Origin: an uncultured Prevotella sp.
GTDB lineage: Bacteria > Bacteroidota > Bacteroidia > Bacteroidales > Bacteroidaceae
Assembly: GCA_900315835.1 (NCBI GenBank)
Contig: ONAR01000016.1
Coordinates: 1 to 64,000, forward strand
Direction of reading: 5' to 3'
Length of the DNA: 64,000 bases
The position numbers and the translations under genes were made by a program. Shown one piece after another: positions 33,623-42,316 of this stretch. Each line of letters starts with the position of its first letter. Position 1 is the first letter of the stretch. Below the pieces are notes generated by a model that was not told the origin of the DNA, searched no databases, and worked only from the letters and a program-made list of their open reading frames with translations.

Positions 33623-35575
33623 TTAGAACGGATGACGATAGTCGCAACCCTCTTTCCACCGCGAACAACCATAGGCCGTCTTGCCCTTGATGATGTGACC
33701 TTTATGGCACTTGGGGCAGGGCGCACCGACGACGGGCTGATCGCCCAGTCCGATGCTGATAGGCGTGTTGTCGTGCATCACATCGTAGACAATGCGGGAG
33801 ACCTGAACCTTGAGCTCATTGATGAAAGTCAGGGCATCGTATTTGTGATGCTCGATATCGCGCAACTTCTTCTCCCACTGGCCGGTGAGCTCCACACTGG
33901 TGAGAAGCTTCTCGTGGATGGTATGGATGAGCTGTATGCCCGTGGGCGTGGCCACGAGGTTCTTGCGCTCGCGCCGGATGTAATGGCGCTTAAACAGCGT
34001 TTCGATGATGCCTGCGCGCGACGACGGCCGACCGATGCCGTTTTCCTTCATCACCGCACGCAGCTCCTCGTCGTCGACGAGCTTGCCCGCCGTCTCCATC
34101 GCACGGAGCAGCGAGGCCTCGGTGTAGTGCTTCGGCGGGGTCGTCATCTTCTTCGTCAGCGTGGGCTTATGCGGCCCCGACTCACCCTTGGTGAACGTAG
34201 GCAGCGTGCGCTCTTCGTCTTTCTTATCCTTGTCGTCATCGTCCTGCGCGTCGGCTGCGCTCTGATAGACGGCGCGCCAGCCCGGGTCGAGAATCTCCTT
34301 ACCCGTGGCCTTGAACTCAACCTTTTCGACCTTGCCCAGTACCGTCGTGGTAGAGAACTTGCAGTCGGGATAGAAGGCGGCAATGAAGCGGCGGGCGATG
34401 AGGTCGTAGACCTTGCGCTCCATGTCGGAGAGCATGCCCGGCGTCTGACCCGTGGGGATGATGGCATGGTGGTCGGTGACCTTCGACGTATCGAAGATGC
34501 GCTTCGACTTCGGCAGTTTCTTACTGATGGCCGCCAAGTCCTTGATAGGCTGAAGGTAAGGCTTCTGTCCATTAGCGTAGTACTGGCTCACGCCATTGAG
34601 TATTTTGGGGCACTTCGGATAGATATCATCCGACAGATACTGCGTATCGACGCGGGGGTAGGTGGTGAGCTTCTTCTCATAAAGTCCTTGGATGAGCTTC
34701 AGCGTGGTATCGGCAGAGAAACCGAACTTCCGATTGCAGTCGACCTGCAACGAGGTGAGGTCATAGAGCTGGCGCGGTGCCTCGCGGCCGGGCTTCTTCG
34801 TCACGCTGGTCACGACAAACGGTTTGCCCTCGATGAGTGCGAAGGCCTGACGACCCTCTTCCTCCGAGGTGAACTTTCCCGATGTGGCGGCGAACAGCGT
34901 GTCGCGATAGACGGTGGACAGCACCCAGTAAGGCTCCGGCTTGAAGTTGGCTATCTCCTCGTCGCGTCTGACGATGAGGGCGAGCGTCGGCGTCTGCACA
35001 CGGCCGATGCTCAGCACCTGCTTCCGTTCACGCCGGTATTTCAGCGTATAGAGGCGGGTGCAGTTCATGCCGAGCAGCCAGTCACCGATGGCACGACACA
35101 GTCCGGCCATGTAAAGGCTCTCGTACTGGCGCTCCTCCTTGAGTTGTCGGAACCCTTCCTTGATGGCCTCGTCGGTCATCGATGATATCCACAGCCGCTT
35201 GACGGGGCATTTGACATGCGCCATCTGCATCACCCAGCGCTGGATGAGCTCACCCTCCTGACCGGCATCACCGCAGTTGACAATCTCGTCGGCGTTGTCG
35301 TAAAGCCGCTTGATGGTGTCGAACTGTTTCTCGATGCCGCGGTCGGGAATGAGCTTCAGACCGAAGCGCTTGGGAATCATCGGCAGGGCTGCGAGCGTCC
35401 AGTATCTCCAGTTGGTCTCGTAGTCGTTGGGCTCCTTCAACTCACACAGGTGACCAAAGGTCCAGGTCACCTGATAGCCATTGCCCTCCATATAACCGTC
35501 GTGCGAGGCCGTGGCGCCGAGAATACGGGCGATGTCGCGCGCGACGCTTGGTTTTTCTGCTATACAAACAATCAT
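33623..35575 (-). CDS. topB: DNA topoisomerase III
   Basis: The 650-residue type IA topoisomerase cuts and passes single DNA strands to decatenate DNA and resolve recombination or replication intermediates. The N-terminal TOPRIM domain has CIAEKPSVARDIARILGA and the acidic CGDAGQEGE motif at about residues 100-110. The active-site tyrosine is in LTTYPRVDTQYLS (about residue 310). SIGRVQTPTLAL marks the strand-gate region. The C-terminus has one CPKC zinc-finger-like motif (GAPCPKCHKGH, then YGCSRW), shorter than in TopA. The gene begins 5 bp after the DegT aminotransferase stop and is the last of a nine-gene run. Chromosomal, not plasmid, context suggests a housekeeping copy. Confidence 0.95.
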   Translation of the reverse strand: MIVCIAEKPSVARDIARILGATASHDGYMEGNGYQVTWTFGHLCELKEPNDYETNWRYWTLAALPMIPKRFGLKLIPDRGIEKQFDTIKRLYDNADEIVNCGDAGQEGELIQRWVMQMAHVKCPVKRLWISSMTDEAIKEGFRQLKEERQYESLYMAGLCRAIGDWLLGMNCTRLYTLKYRRERKQVLSIGRVQTPTLALIVRRDEEIANFKPEPYWVLSTVYRDTLFAATSGKFTSEEEGRQAFALIEGKPFVVTSVTKKPGREAPRQLYDLTSLQVDCNRKFGFSADTTLKLIQGLYEKKLTTYPRVDTQYLSDDIYPKCPKILNGVSQYYANGQKPYLQPIKDLAAISKKLPKSKRIFDTSKVTDHHAIIPTGQTPGMLSDMERKVYDLIARRFIAAFYPDCKFSTTTVLGKVEKVEFKATGKEILDPGWRAVYQSAADAQDDDDKDKKDEERTLPTFTKGESGPHKPTLTKKMTTPPKHYTEASLLRAMETAGKLVDDEELRAVMKENGIGRPSSRAGIIETLFKRHYIRRERKNLVATPTGIQLIHTIHEKLLTSVELTGQWEKKLRDIEHHKYDALTFINELKVQVSRIVYDVMHDNTPISIGLGDQPVVGAPCPKCHKGHIIKGKTAYGCSRWKEGCDYRHPF

Positions 35576-35580
35576 TTCGT

Positions 35581-36726
35581 TTATCCTTGAAAACTATTGA
35601 TGGCCTCCACAACACGGGTCACCTCGTCATCGGTCATCGTCTGGTTGCAGGGGATGCTCAGTTCCTCGGCATGGATGGCCTCGGTGATGGGCAGCTGCAG
35701 GTCGCGCCATTCGCGGTAGCAGTCCTGCCGGTGAGGCGGAATAGGGTAGTGGATCATCGTACCGACGCCCTGCGACCGCAGCCACGCCTGCATCGCGTCA
35801 CGGTGGCGGCAGAGCAGGGGGAAGATGTGGTAGTTGGTGGTCAGGTCGTTGCCTTGGGCCTGCGACCATGCATCGCGGCCGGGGAGGCTGATGATGTCGG
35901 GGTTGTCGAGCTGACGATAATACGTATCCGCTATCTGACGGCGACGCGCATTGTCATGGTCGAGATAGCGCAGCTTCACGTCGAGGACAGCAGCCTGGAT
36001 TTCATCCATGCGACTGTTGCGGCCTTTATAGGGGAAGAAGTACTTGCGTGAGGAACCATAGTTGCCCAAAGCGCGCACCACGTCGGCGAGTTCATCGTTG
36101 TCGGTCGTCACAGCGCCAGCGTCGCCCAAAGCACCGAGATTTTTGCCGGGATAGAAGCTGTGGGCTGCGGCATCACCAAGACTGCCGGTGCGGCGGGTGG
36201 ACTGACCGTCGGGAGCAATGCTGCCTGCCGCCTGCGCATTGTCCTCGACGACTATTAGCTGATGACGCTGACAGCAATCGGCGATGGCCGGTGTCCATGA
36301 GCAGCGGCCGTACATGTGGACGAGGAGGATGGCGCGCGTGTTGGGGGTGATGCACTGCTCCAACAGCGATGGGTCTATCTCGAGGTCCTCGAGACGCGGT
36401 TCGACGAGGATGGGACGCAGGTTGTTCTCGGTGATGGAGAGGATGGAGGCGATATAGGCGTTGGCGGGTACGATGACCTCGTCGCCATCGTTAAGGAAGC
36501 TCATCTCCTTATAAGCACGGAAGATAAGCGTCAGGGCATCGAGTCCATTACCACAGCCAATGCAGTGACGCGTGCCGATGTATTGGGCATAGTCGTGCTC
36601 AAAGCGGGCAGTGGCCTCACCTTTGAGGTACCATCCGCTATCGACGACCGTTTTGACCGCAGACTGTATCTCGGTCAAGTGCTCGGCAGTCACTTTGCGT
36701 AAAGATAAATAAGGTATATCGTTCAT
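35581..36726 (-). CDS. DegT/DnrJ/EryC1/StrS PLP-dependent sugar aminotransferase (FdtB-like)
   Basis: This 381-residue enzyme transfers an amino group from glutamate to a nucleotide keto-sugar. Fold-type I features are clear: the GCGNGLDALTLIFRA cofactor pocket near residue 58, the VEDNAQAAGS segment with the PLP-binding aspartate near residue 157, and the Schiff-base lysine in HSFYPGKNLGALGD near residue 190. The C-terminal HYPIPPHRQ motif is typical of the family. The next upstream genes encode a FemAB-like acyltransferase and an FdtA-like ketoisomerase. Together they resemble the pathway that makes dTDP-3-amino-3,6-dideoxyhexose (Fuc3N or Qui3N), later N-acylated. The exact sugar isomer is not deducible. 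RmlA/RmlB, needed to make the precursor, are not in the window. Confidence 0.9.
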   Translation of the reverse strand: MNDIPYLSLRKVTAEHLTEIQSAVKTVVDSGWYLKGEATARFEHDYAQYIGTRHCIGCGNGLDALTLIFRAYKEMSFLNDGDEVIVPANAYIASILSITENNLRPILVEPRLEDLEIDPSLLEQCITPNTRAILLVHMYGRCSWTPAIADCCQRHQLIVVEDNAQAAGSIAPDGQSTRRTGSLGDAAAHSFYPGKNLGALGDAGAVTTDNDELADVVRALGNYGSSRKYFFPYKGRNSRMDEIQAAVLDVKLRYLDHDNARRRQIADTYYRQLDNPDIISLPGRDAWSQAQGNDLTTNYHIFPLLCRHRDAMQAWLRSQGVGTMIHYPIPPHRQDCYREWRDLQLPITEAIHAEELSIPCNQTMTDDEVTRVVEAINSFQG

Positions 36727-36727
36727 G

Positions 36728-37675
36728 CTAATCTATTTCCCATTCATACCAGTCATAACACACCGCGCGGCCGCCGAAGCCCTCTTTCTGAAAGATGAGC
36801 GCCTCATTGAGGTCGTGACCATCGCCATTGCTCGACTTACCGAAGTCGAAGTAAGGCACGTCGCGGTAGACCTCATTGAGCAGAACGTTGAAAAGCAGGT
36901 CGAGCGCCCCTTCACGTTTACCTTCGGGTGAGGCTGAGATGTACTGCGTGTGGACCACCTGCGGAGTGATGAAGATGAGTGTGCCACCAAGCGCTTGCCG
37001 GTCCTTGAAAGCCATATAGAGCTTGATCTGATTGGGGAAGCGCGACTGAAGCAACTCCAGTTCAGCCGCAGTGTGGACCGGTCGGGCTGCGTATTTATGT
37101 TCGAGGTTGTTGTCGAGAATTTGCCAGAATGTGGCGAGGTCATTGCTCTCGCTGACTGTCAACCCGTTGCGTGTGGCCTTACGGATGCCACCGCGCCTCG
37201 ACTCGGTGAAACGCAAACGGTGGTCACGGACGAGTGTCGTGGAGACATGTCGGACGGTGAGGCGCGCGCCGCAGACATTGATAAGCGCGTAGAGGTCTTC
37301 CTCGGCGGGCAGTTGTTGGTAAATCCAAGGGATGGCCTTGTAGACCACCTTATGGAAGCCGTTGGCGCGGAGGTAGGCATTGATGCTCTTGAAAGCCTCG
37401 CAGACGTGAGCCGTAGTGGCACGGGCGTCGGTGAGGAGCCCGCCGTAGGTCAGTCCCTGATGGCTCCAAAGCGTGCCGTCGGCCTCGTTGGCGGGCAACA
37501 ATGCGAAGAGACGGCCGTTGCTGTAGACCATCAGCGAGTAGTCGCGGAAGCGGTCGCGGTGGTAGTCCATATAACGACGGTCGAAGAGGAATGTGCCTTG
37601 TTTCGACTGCGCGACAAAGGCATTCCAGGCGGGGGCATCGTCGGGCGTATATCGTTTGACGTCAAACTGTGGCAT
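36728..37675 (-). CDS. FemAB/GNAT-like N-acyltransferase
   Basis: The 315-residue protein shows the two-GNAT-domain layout of the FemAB-like family (PF13480-type), with LFALLPANEADGTLWSHQGLTYGG in the first half, LIFITPQVVHTQYISASPEG near residue 235 as the acyl-donor strand and YFDFGKSSNGDG near the end. FemAB-related proteins transfer amino-acyl or acyl groups to cell-wall or sugar amines. Here it overlaps the FdtA-like gene by 14 bp and is 1 bp from the aminotransferase gene, so N-acylation of the amino sugar made by these enzymes is the likely job (inference). It would replace the hexapeptide-type acetyltransferase FdtC that usually does this step. Confidence 0.8.
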   Translation of the reverse strand: MPQFDVKRYTPDDAPAWNAFVAQSKQGTFLFDRRYMDYHRDRFRDYSLMVYSNGRLFALLPANEADGTLWSHQGLTYGGLLTDARATTAHVCEAFKSINAYLRANGFHKVVYKAIPWIYQQLPAEEDLYALINVCGARLTVRHVSTTLVRDHRLRFTESRRGGIRKATRNGLTVSESNDLATFWQILDNNLEHKYAARPVHTAAELELLQSRFPNQIKLYMAFKDRQALGGTLIFITPQVVHTQYISASPEGKREGALDLLFNVLLNEVYRDVPYFDFGKSSNGDGHDLNEALIFQKEGFGGRAVCYDWYEWEID

Positions 37676-38093
37676 CAGTTGTCTTCCTTCTTATATAATC
37701 GAGATATTGGTTGTAATCGTAAATGTAGTCGTTCACGTCGAAGGGGTCCTCGGCCAAGACGAGGCATACGGCACCGGAAGAGAAATTCTCTAAGGTACGC
37801 CAGATGCCGGTGTCGACGAACAGTCCTTCGTAGGGCTTGGAGAGGAGGTACTGTTTGCGCTCACTGCCGTTGTCGAGGGTGACAGTGAACGACCCGCTCA
37901 CGGCGATGATGACCTCGCGGCAGTGGATGTGGGCATGACCGCCACGTTCGGCATCGGTGGGGATGTCGTAGGTCCAATACACCCGACTGATGCCGAACGG
38001 CACATCGTGGTGCTGTTCGGCTACGGTGAGGTTGCCACGCGGGTCGGCAATCTTCTTCAGGGCTATGATTTGCCCCAATGTTTTTTGCTTCAT
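37662..38093 (-). CDS. fdtA: FdtA/WxcM-like nucleotide-sugar ketoisomerase (cupin)
   Basis: The 143-residue single-domain cupin matches the dTDP-4-oxo-6-deoxyhexose 3,4-ketoisomerase family: RGNLTVAEQHHDVPFGISRV near residue 20, then TDAERGGHAHIHCREVIIAV with the conserved histidines, and DYIYDYNQYLDYIR at the end. The enzyme converts dTDP-4-keto-6-deoxyglucose to the 3-keto form that the neighbouring aminotransferase can use. The product could lead to Fuc3N or Qui3N, depending on stereochemistry that sequence alone does not settle. It overlaps the following acyltransferase gene and follows purT by 26 bp. Confidence 0.88.
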   Translation of the reverse strand: MKQKTLGQIIALKKIADPRGNLTVAEQHHDVPFGISRVYWTYDIPTDAERGGHAHIHCREVIIAVSGSFTVTLDNGSERKQYLLSKPYEGLFVDTGIWRTLENFSSGAVCLVLAEDPFDVNDYIYDYNQYLDYIRRKTTDATV

Positions 38094-38119
38094 ATTATCA
38101 TTAACGCTTGGACGAGGCG

Positions 38120-39301
38120 CTACTTCTTCATATACGGGTCGGTGCCCAATACGGTCTTGGCCAAGCGCTTAGCCTTTTCGCGCAGCGCAGTGATGTCGCT
38201 GCCCACCTTGTCGTAGCACAACACAACGCCCATGCGGCGGCCCTTATGGGCTATGGGCTTGCCGAAGATGCGCACGCGGGCATGGTCTTCGGAGCAGACA
38301 TCCTGAAGGTTATAGTCGAGCGGCTGGTCACTCTCCACGGGCGACAACACCACAGCCGAGGCACCATACTGCTCGAGATGGATGGCAGGGATGGGCAGCC
38401 CCATGACAGCGCGGAAATGCAACTCAAACTCACTGAGGTTGGTGCAATGACTCAGCGTCACCATACCCGTATCGTGGGGACGGGGACTCAACTCGGAGAA
38501 GATGACCTCACCCTGCTTGGTGAGGAAGAACTCCACGCCCCAGAGACCGTAGCCCGTCAGCGCCTTCGTCACCTCGTCGGCCATGTGCTCAGCCTGCTTC
38601 AGCGCCTCGTCGGAAATATGATAAGGCATCCAGCTCTCGCGGTAGTCGCCACCTTTCTGCACGTGGCCGATAGGCGGGCAGAACAGGGTAGGGCCGTGCT
38701 GCTGCGTGACGGTGAGCAACGTGAACTCACTGTCAAAGTCGATAAACTCCTCGATAATCACTTCCTTCACGTCGCCACGTCCTTCCTCCATGGCATCGCG
38801 GAAGGCTTCCTTCAGTTCGTCGTCGTTGTGGACATAGCTCTGACCGTGACCGCTCGACGACATCAGCGGTTTGACCACACAGGGGAAGCCGATGGTGTCG
38901 GCGGCCCGCTTGAATTCATCGAAGGTCTTGGCATAGAAGTACTTTGCCGTACGCAGTCCCAACTCCTTAGCAGCGAGATCGCGAATGGCGCGGCGGTTCA
39001 TGGTGTAATTGACCGCACGGGCCGACGGCACCACCTGGATGCCCTGCTTTTCGAAGTCGAACAGCCGTTCGGTGCGGATGGCCTCAATCTCGGGTACGAT
39101 GAGGTCGGGCTTGTGCTTCTCGACAACAGCGGTGAGCGCGTCGCCATCGAGCATCGAGAACACCTCACACTCATCGGCTACCTGCATGGCAGGCGCACCA
39201 GCGTATTTATCGCATGCGATGACATACTGGCCTGCTCTCTTGGCGGCAATCGTAAACTCCTTGCCCAGTTCACCTGAGCCTAAAAGCAAAATCTTTTTCA
39301 T
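38120..39301 (-). CDS. purT: Formate-dependent phosphoribosylglycinamide formyltransferase
   Basis: This 393-residue ATP-grasp enzyme makes formyl-GAR from GAR, formate and ATP in purine synthesis, as an alternative to the folate-dependent PurN. The N-terminal part ([20 protein letters not shown]) is the pre-ATP-grasp fold. [16 protein letters not shown] near residue 155 is the ATP-binding loop, and [19 protein letters not shown] near residue 265 holds the magnesium ligands and GAR-binding residues. Length matches E. coli PurT (392). It sits inside a compact gene run with no other purine genes, so its place is probably historical rather than functional. Confidence 0.95.
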   Translation of the reverse strand: MKKILLLGSGELGKEFTIAAKRAGQYVIACDKYAGAPAMQVADECEVFSMLDGDALTAVVEKHKPDLIVPEIEAIRTERLFDFEKQGIQVVPSARAVNYTMNRRAIRDLAAKELGLRTAKYFYAKTFDEFKRAADTIGFPCVVKPLMSSSGHGQSYVHNDDELKEAFRDAMEEGRGDVKEVIIEEFIDFDSEFTLLTVTQQHGPTLFCPPIGHVQKGGDYRESWMPYHISDEALKQAEHMADEVTKALTGYGLWGVEFFLTKQGEVIFSELSPRPHDTGMVTLSHCTNLSEFELHFRAVMGLPIPAIHLEQYGASAVVLSPVESDQPLDYNLQDVCSEDHARVRIFGKPIAHKGRRMGVVLCYDKVGSDITALREKAKRLAKTVLGTDPYMKK

Positions 39302-39334
39302 TATCGTGAATTTAGGTCTGACTTCTGTTAATCA

Positions 39335-39670
39335 CTATTCCTTTGGCATGATACGTCGCCTGACCATTGGCGACAGCTGCCGCAACATCATCTGCCACTC
39401 GGGCGTAATCGACAGCCGACGCAGGTCCTTGACTATGATTTCGCGGATGGCCTCGACCGTTATCCTATACTTCGCGGCGAGCTGATCCTCGCTGGCCTGC
39501 GGTGTACCGAACAGTCCATAGTAGGCATCGATGATATCCTTGTCGATGGGACCGAGCATCGTGAGCAGTACATTAAGGTTGGCCCGGTCGGCCTGACTGA
39601 CGAGCAGTGCTGACTGATGGGCAAGCTGCAAGTAGCGCTCCAAAGGTTGGGTAATCTTATCCATTGTCAT
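39335..39670 (-). CDS. Small protein resembling sigma-70 region 4
   Basis: The 111-residue protein has no full family match that I can name. Residues 36-83 (GPIDKDIIDAYYGLFGTPQA, then SEDQLAAKYRITVEAIREI and VKDLRRL) follow the pattern of sigma-70 region 4, which reads about ...LYYGL..G...TLEEIA..F.LTRERVRQI...AL..L. The helix-turn-helix would be in SEDQLAAKYRITVEAIREI. There is no region 2, so it cannot act as a complete sigma factor. An HTH adaptor, anti-sigma partner or co-regulator is possible. It lies 12 bp after a phosphoesterase gene and 33 bp before purT. The N-terminal 35 residues are helical. Confidence 0.6.
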   Translation of the reverse strand: MTMDKITQPLERYLQLAHQSALLVSQADRANLNVLLTMLGPIDKDIIDAYYGLFGTPQASEDQLAAKYRITVEAIREIIVKDLRRLSITPEWQMMLRQLSPMVRRRIMPKE

Positions 39671-39682
39671 TTGTGTTAAGAC

Positions 39683-40186
39683 TTAGCCATTGCGTTTGCC
39701 GAGCGTGATGACCTCACAGTCCTTAAACTCATGGCCGTCAATCGTAAGTCGTACGAGCGTCCGCTCCTTCTGCCACCCGGAGATGCCGGCGGCGCCCGGG
39801 TTGATATGCAACAGGCCGAGCGTCTTGTCGGGCATGACCTTCAGGATATGCGAGTGGCCCGAGATGAAGAGGTCGGGTGGACTGGCATAAATCATGTTGC
39901 GCACCGAGGCGTCATAACGTCCGGGGTAGCCGCCGATATGCTTCATCAGTACGTCGACATCCTCACATTTGAAGCGCAGCACCTCAGGGTAGCGGGCATG
40001 CATATCCCAGTCGTCGATGTTGCCATAGACAGCGCGAAACCGTGGGCCCAAGGCCTCGAAGCGGTCGGCCAGTTCCATACTGCCGATGTCGCCCGCATGC
40101 CAAATCTCGTCGCACTGCCCGAGGTAAACTTCATATTTATCATCCCAGAAGCCGTGGGTGTCGCTGATGATGCCAATCTTCTTCAT
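39683..40186 (-). CDS. YfcE/MJ0936-type metallophosphoesterase
   Basis: The 167-residue enzyme has all the calcineurin-like metal-binding motifs in order: IISDTHG (residues 6-12, D-x-H), HAGDIGS (about 31-37, GD), YGNIDDWD (about 54-61, GN(H/D)), KHIGGYPGRYD around residue 83 and ISGHSHI (about 108-114, GHxH). This is the YfcE/MJ0936 family of broad phosphodiesterases, which use manganese or similar metals. The substrate in the cell is not known. It sits 5 bp after the cytidylate-kinase-like gene. Confidence 0.9.
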   Translation of the reverse strand: MKKIGIISDTHGFWDDKYEVYLGQCDEIWHAGDIGSMELADRFEALGPRFRAVYGNIDDWDMHARYPEVLRFKCEDVDVLMKHIGGYPGRYDASVRNMIYASPPDLFISGHSHILKVMPDKTLGLLHINPGAAGISGWQKERTLVRLTIDGHEFKDCEVITLGKRNG

Positions 40187-40191
40187 AAGCG

Positions 40192-40830
40192 TTATTTATT
40201 GTTAGCGGGCGCATCGAAGCCGAAGCGCTTGCGGATGAACGTCGCGATAAACCGCTCGGTCTCCTCAATGCCTAACAAGCTGGAGTTGATGCAGAGGTCG
40301 TAACTCTCGGAGTATCCCCAGCGCTTGCCGGTGTAGTAATTATAATAGGAGGCGCGGTCGTCCTCGCCACGGAGAATGTATTTCCTTGCCGCAGCGCGGT
40401 CGAGATTGTGGCGCTTGCACACGCGCTGGATGCGGTGGTCCATATTGGCCGTGATGAAGATGCTCACTGTATTCTTACGGTCGCGCAGCACGTAGTCGGC
40501 TGTACGACCCACAAAAACGCAGCTGCCCTCGTCGGCCGCCTTGCGGATGGCGTCGCTCTGAAACTGATAGAGATTCTCCTGAGAGAAGTTGTTCTTATAG
40601 AAGTTGTTCTCGCCGAAAAGCGGAAGATGGATATGGAATAATGACTTCATAAAGCCCTTCTGCTCATCGTTCTGTTCGAAGAACTTCTCGCTGAAACCGC
40701 TCTCCTTCGCTGCGAGATTGAGCAGTTCCTTATCATAGAGCTTGCAGTTGAAGTCCTTGGCGAGCATCTTGGCGATAAGGCCGCCGCCGGAACCGATTTG
40801 CCGGCCGATATTGATGATGATTGGGGTCAT
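40192..40830 (-). CDS. Cytidylate-kinase-like protein (AAK/Cmk-like family)
   Basis: This 212-residue P-loop protein starts INIGRQIGSGGGLIAKMLAK, the glycine-rich ATP loop of the cytidylate-kinase-like family. It continues with FNCKLYDKELLNLAAKESGF and a CVFVGRTADYVLRD segment typical of the group, whose members are usually distinct from the essential Cmk. RGEDDRASYYNYYTGKRWG near residue 160 matches the lid region. Family members are thought to phosphorylate CMP-like substrates or other small molecules, but function is not well defined. It follows the MATE gene by 20 bp and precedes a phosphoesterase. Confidence 0.85.
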   Translation of the reverse strand: MTPIIINIGRQIGSGGGLIAKMLAKDFNCKLYDKELLNLAAKESGFSEKFFEQNDEQKGFMKSLFHIHLPLFGENNFYKNNFSQENLYQFQSDAIRKAADEGSCVFVGRTADYVLRDRKNTVSIFITANMDHRIQRVCKRHNLDRAAARKYILRGEDDRASYYNYYTGKRWGYSESYDLCINSSLLGIEETERFIATFIRKRFGFDAPANNK

Positions 40831-40850
40831 GAGCTTGTGAGTTTGTGAGT

Positions 40851-42227
40851 TTATGAGTTTGTAAGTTTTTGAGCCTGTAAGTTTTTAAGCTTACGCATAT
40901 AGCGTGACATTATGATGAAAGCTACGATGAATGCCGTGGCATCAGATGCTGGCAGGGCATACCATACCCCATCGATGCCCCAGATATGAGGCAGCACCAA
41001 TAATAGGGGCAGCAGGAACAACAACTGCCTTGACAATGAGAGAAAGATGCTTACCTGCACCTTACCGATGCATTGGAAGAAGTTGGTGATGACCATCTGG
41101 CAACCGATGACGGGGAACACCAACATATTAATGCGGATGGCATGAACCGACAGCTTGATCAACGTGGGATCTTGGGTAAAGAGCCGTGCACAATAGTAAG
41201 GCAGCAGCATGGCGATGAGCCAGCCCACGATCATGATGACCGTTGCCGTGATCATGGCCAGACGCAGCACCTTCATCAGTCGGTCAATCTGCTGACTGCC
41301 GTAGTTGTAGCCAGCGATGGGTTGCATGCCCTGGTTAAGGCCAATGACAAACATCACGAAGATGGTCGATATGGCGTTGGCGATACCGTAAGAGCCCACC
41401 GACAGGTCACCACCGTAGCGTACGAGCTGGTTGTTCATGAAAATGACGATGATGCATGCGCAGAGGTTCATCAGGAACGGTGAGATGCCCACGCTGATGA
41501 TGTTCTTCACCAGCGCAGCCCGCAACCGGTAGATGCCCCGCTTGAGGTGAAGCAATTCGTGCTTGTTCGACAGAAGCCGCATCTGATAGACAAGCGCCAC
41601 CGACTGCGACAGCACCGTGGCGATGGCCGCACCGCGGATGCCCCAGCCCCACCAGAAGATGAAGACTGTATCGAGCAGGATGTTCATCACCACCGTGAAG
41701 ATGGTAGCGTTCATCGCCTGCCGTGGTTTGCTCGCCGCGCGCAACACAGCGTTCATGCCAAAATACATATGGGTGACGATGTTGCCCAAGAGAATGATTT
41801 GCATGAAGCTGCGCGCATAGGGAATGGTCTCCTTGCTGGCTCCGAAGAAATAAAGGATGGGGTCGAGGAATATCAAACTGATAATGGAGAACAAAAAGCC
41901 GATGAGCAAGTTGAGCGTCACGGTATTTCCAAGCAACGACTCTGCCGTGAGGTAATCCTTCTGCCCAAGTTTGACGGAGATGGCCGTTGAGGCACCCACG
42001 CCGACTGCAGCCCCGAAGGCACCAGAGAGGTTCATGAACGGGAAGGTGATGGCAAGGCCCGAGATGGCCAAAGGCCCTACGACCTGGCCGATAAACGCGC
42101 GGTCAATGATGTTGTAGAGCGACGAGGCCACCATGGCGACGATGGCGGGCAGGGCATACTGGCGGAGCAGTTGTCCCACAGGCTTGGTACCCAAAGCCAA
42201 TGTAGCTTGCTTATTGTCTCTGTTCAT
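40851..42227 (-). CDS. MATE-family multidrug efflux transporter
   Basis: The 458-residue inner-membrane protein has twelve helices in two halves. The MATE signatures are visible: LRQYALPAIVAMVASSLYNI at the start of helix 1, GVGASTAISVKLGQKD in helix 2 and the internal repeat GLNQGMQPIAGYNYGSQQ in the second half. MATE pumps export cationic drugs in exchange for Na+ or H+. ATG 42227 is chosen since the protein starts MNRDNKQATLALGTKPVG as in relatives, and a -7 promoter box lies 10 bp upstream; the longer open frame would run over the promoter. It is the first gene of a nine-gene minus-strand run. Confidence 0.92.
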   Translation of the reverse strand: MNRDNKQATLALGTKPVGQLLRQYALPAIVAMVASSLYNIIDRAFIGQVVGPLAISGLAITFPFMNLSGAFGAAVGVGASTAISVKLGQKDYLTAESLLGNTVTLNLLIGFLFSIISLIFLDPILYFFGASKETIPYARSFMQIILLGNIVTHMYFGMNAVLRAASKPRQAMNATIFTVVMNILLDTVFIFWWGWGIRGAAIATVLSQSVALVYQMRLLSNKHELLHLKRGIYRLRAALVKNIISVGISPFLMNLCACIIVIFMNNQLVRYGGDLSVGSYGIANAISTIFVMFVIGLNQGMQPIAGYNYGSQQIDRLMKVLRLAMITATVIMIVGWLIAMLLPYYCARLFTQDPTLIKLSVHAIRINMLVFPVIGCQMVITNFFQCIGKVQVSIFLSLSRQLLFLLPLLLVLPHIWGIDGVWYALPASDATAFIVAFIIMSRYMRKLKNLQAQKLTNS

Positions 42228-42236
42228 AATGTATTG

Positions 42237-42244
42237 CAAAAGTA
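42237..42244 (-). promoter_or_regulatory. -7 box of the MATE-to-topB gene run
   Basis: Read on the minus strand, TACTTTTG fits TAnnTTTG. It ends 9 bp from the MATE start codon, so the leader would be very short. No good -33 motif is present. Confidence 0.5.
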
Positions 42245-42253
42245 AACAATTTA

Positions 42254-42285
42254 TTTGGCATTTTGCTTTTTTACTTCTATTTTTG
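42254..42285 (+). promoter_or_regulatory. Promoter of xseA-xseB
   Basis: TTTG, a 20-bp gap and TATTTTTG, 31 bp before the xseA start. It is divergent from the MATE promoter. Confidence 0.72.
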
Positions 42286-42316
42286 CAAAATAAACTTGAA
42301 AAGCTGACGGATACCG

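Noticed and set aside
33587-35185. 532-codon open frame opposite topB
   Set aside because: It is the antisense shadow of a well-supported topoisomerase gene; composition is that of reversed codons.
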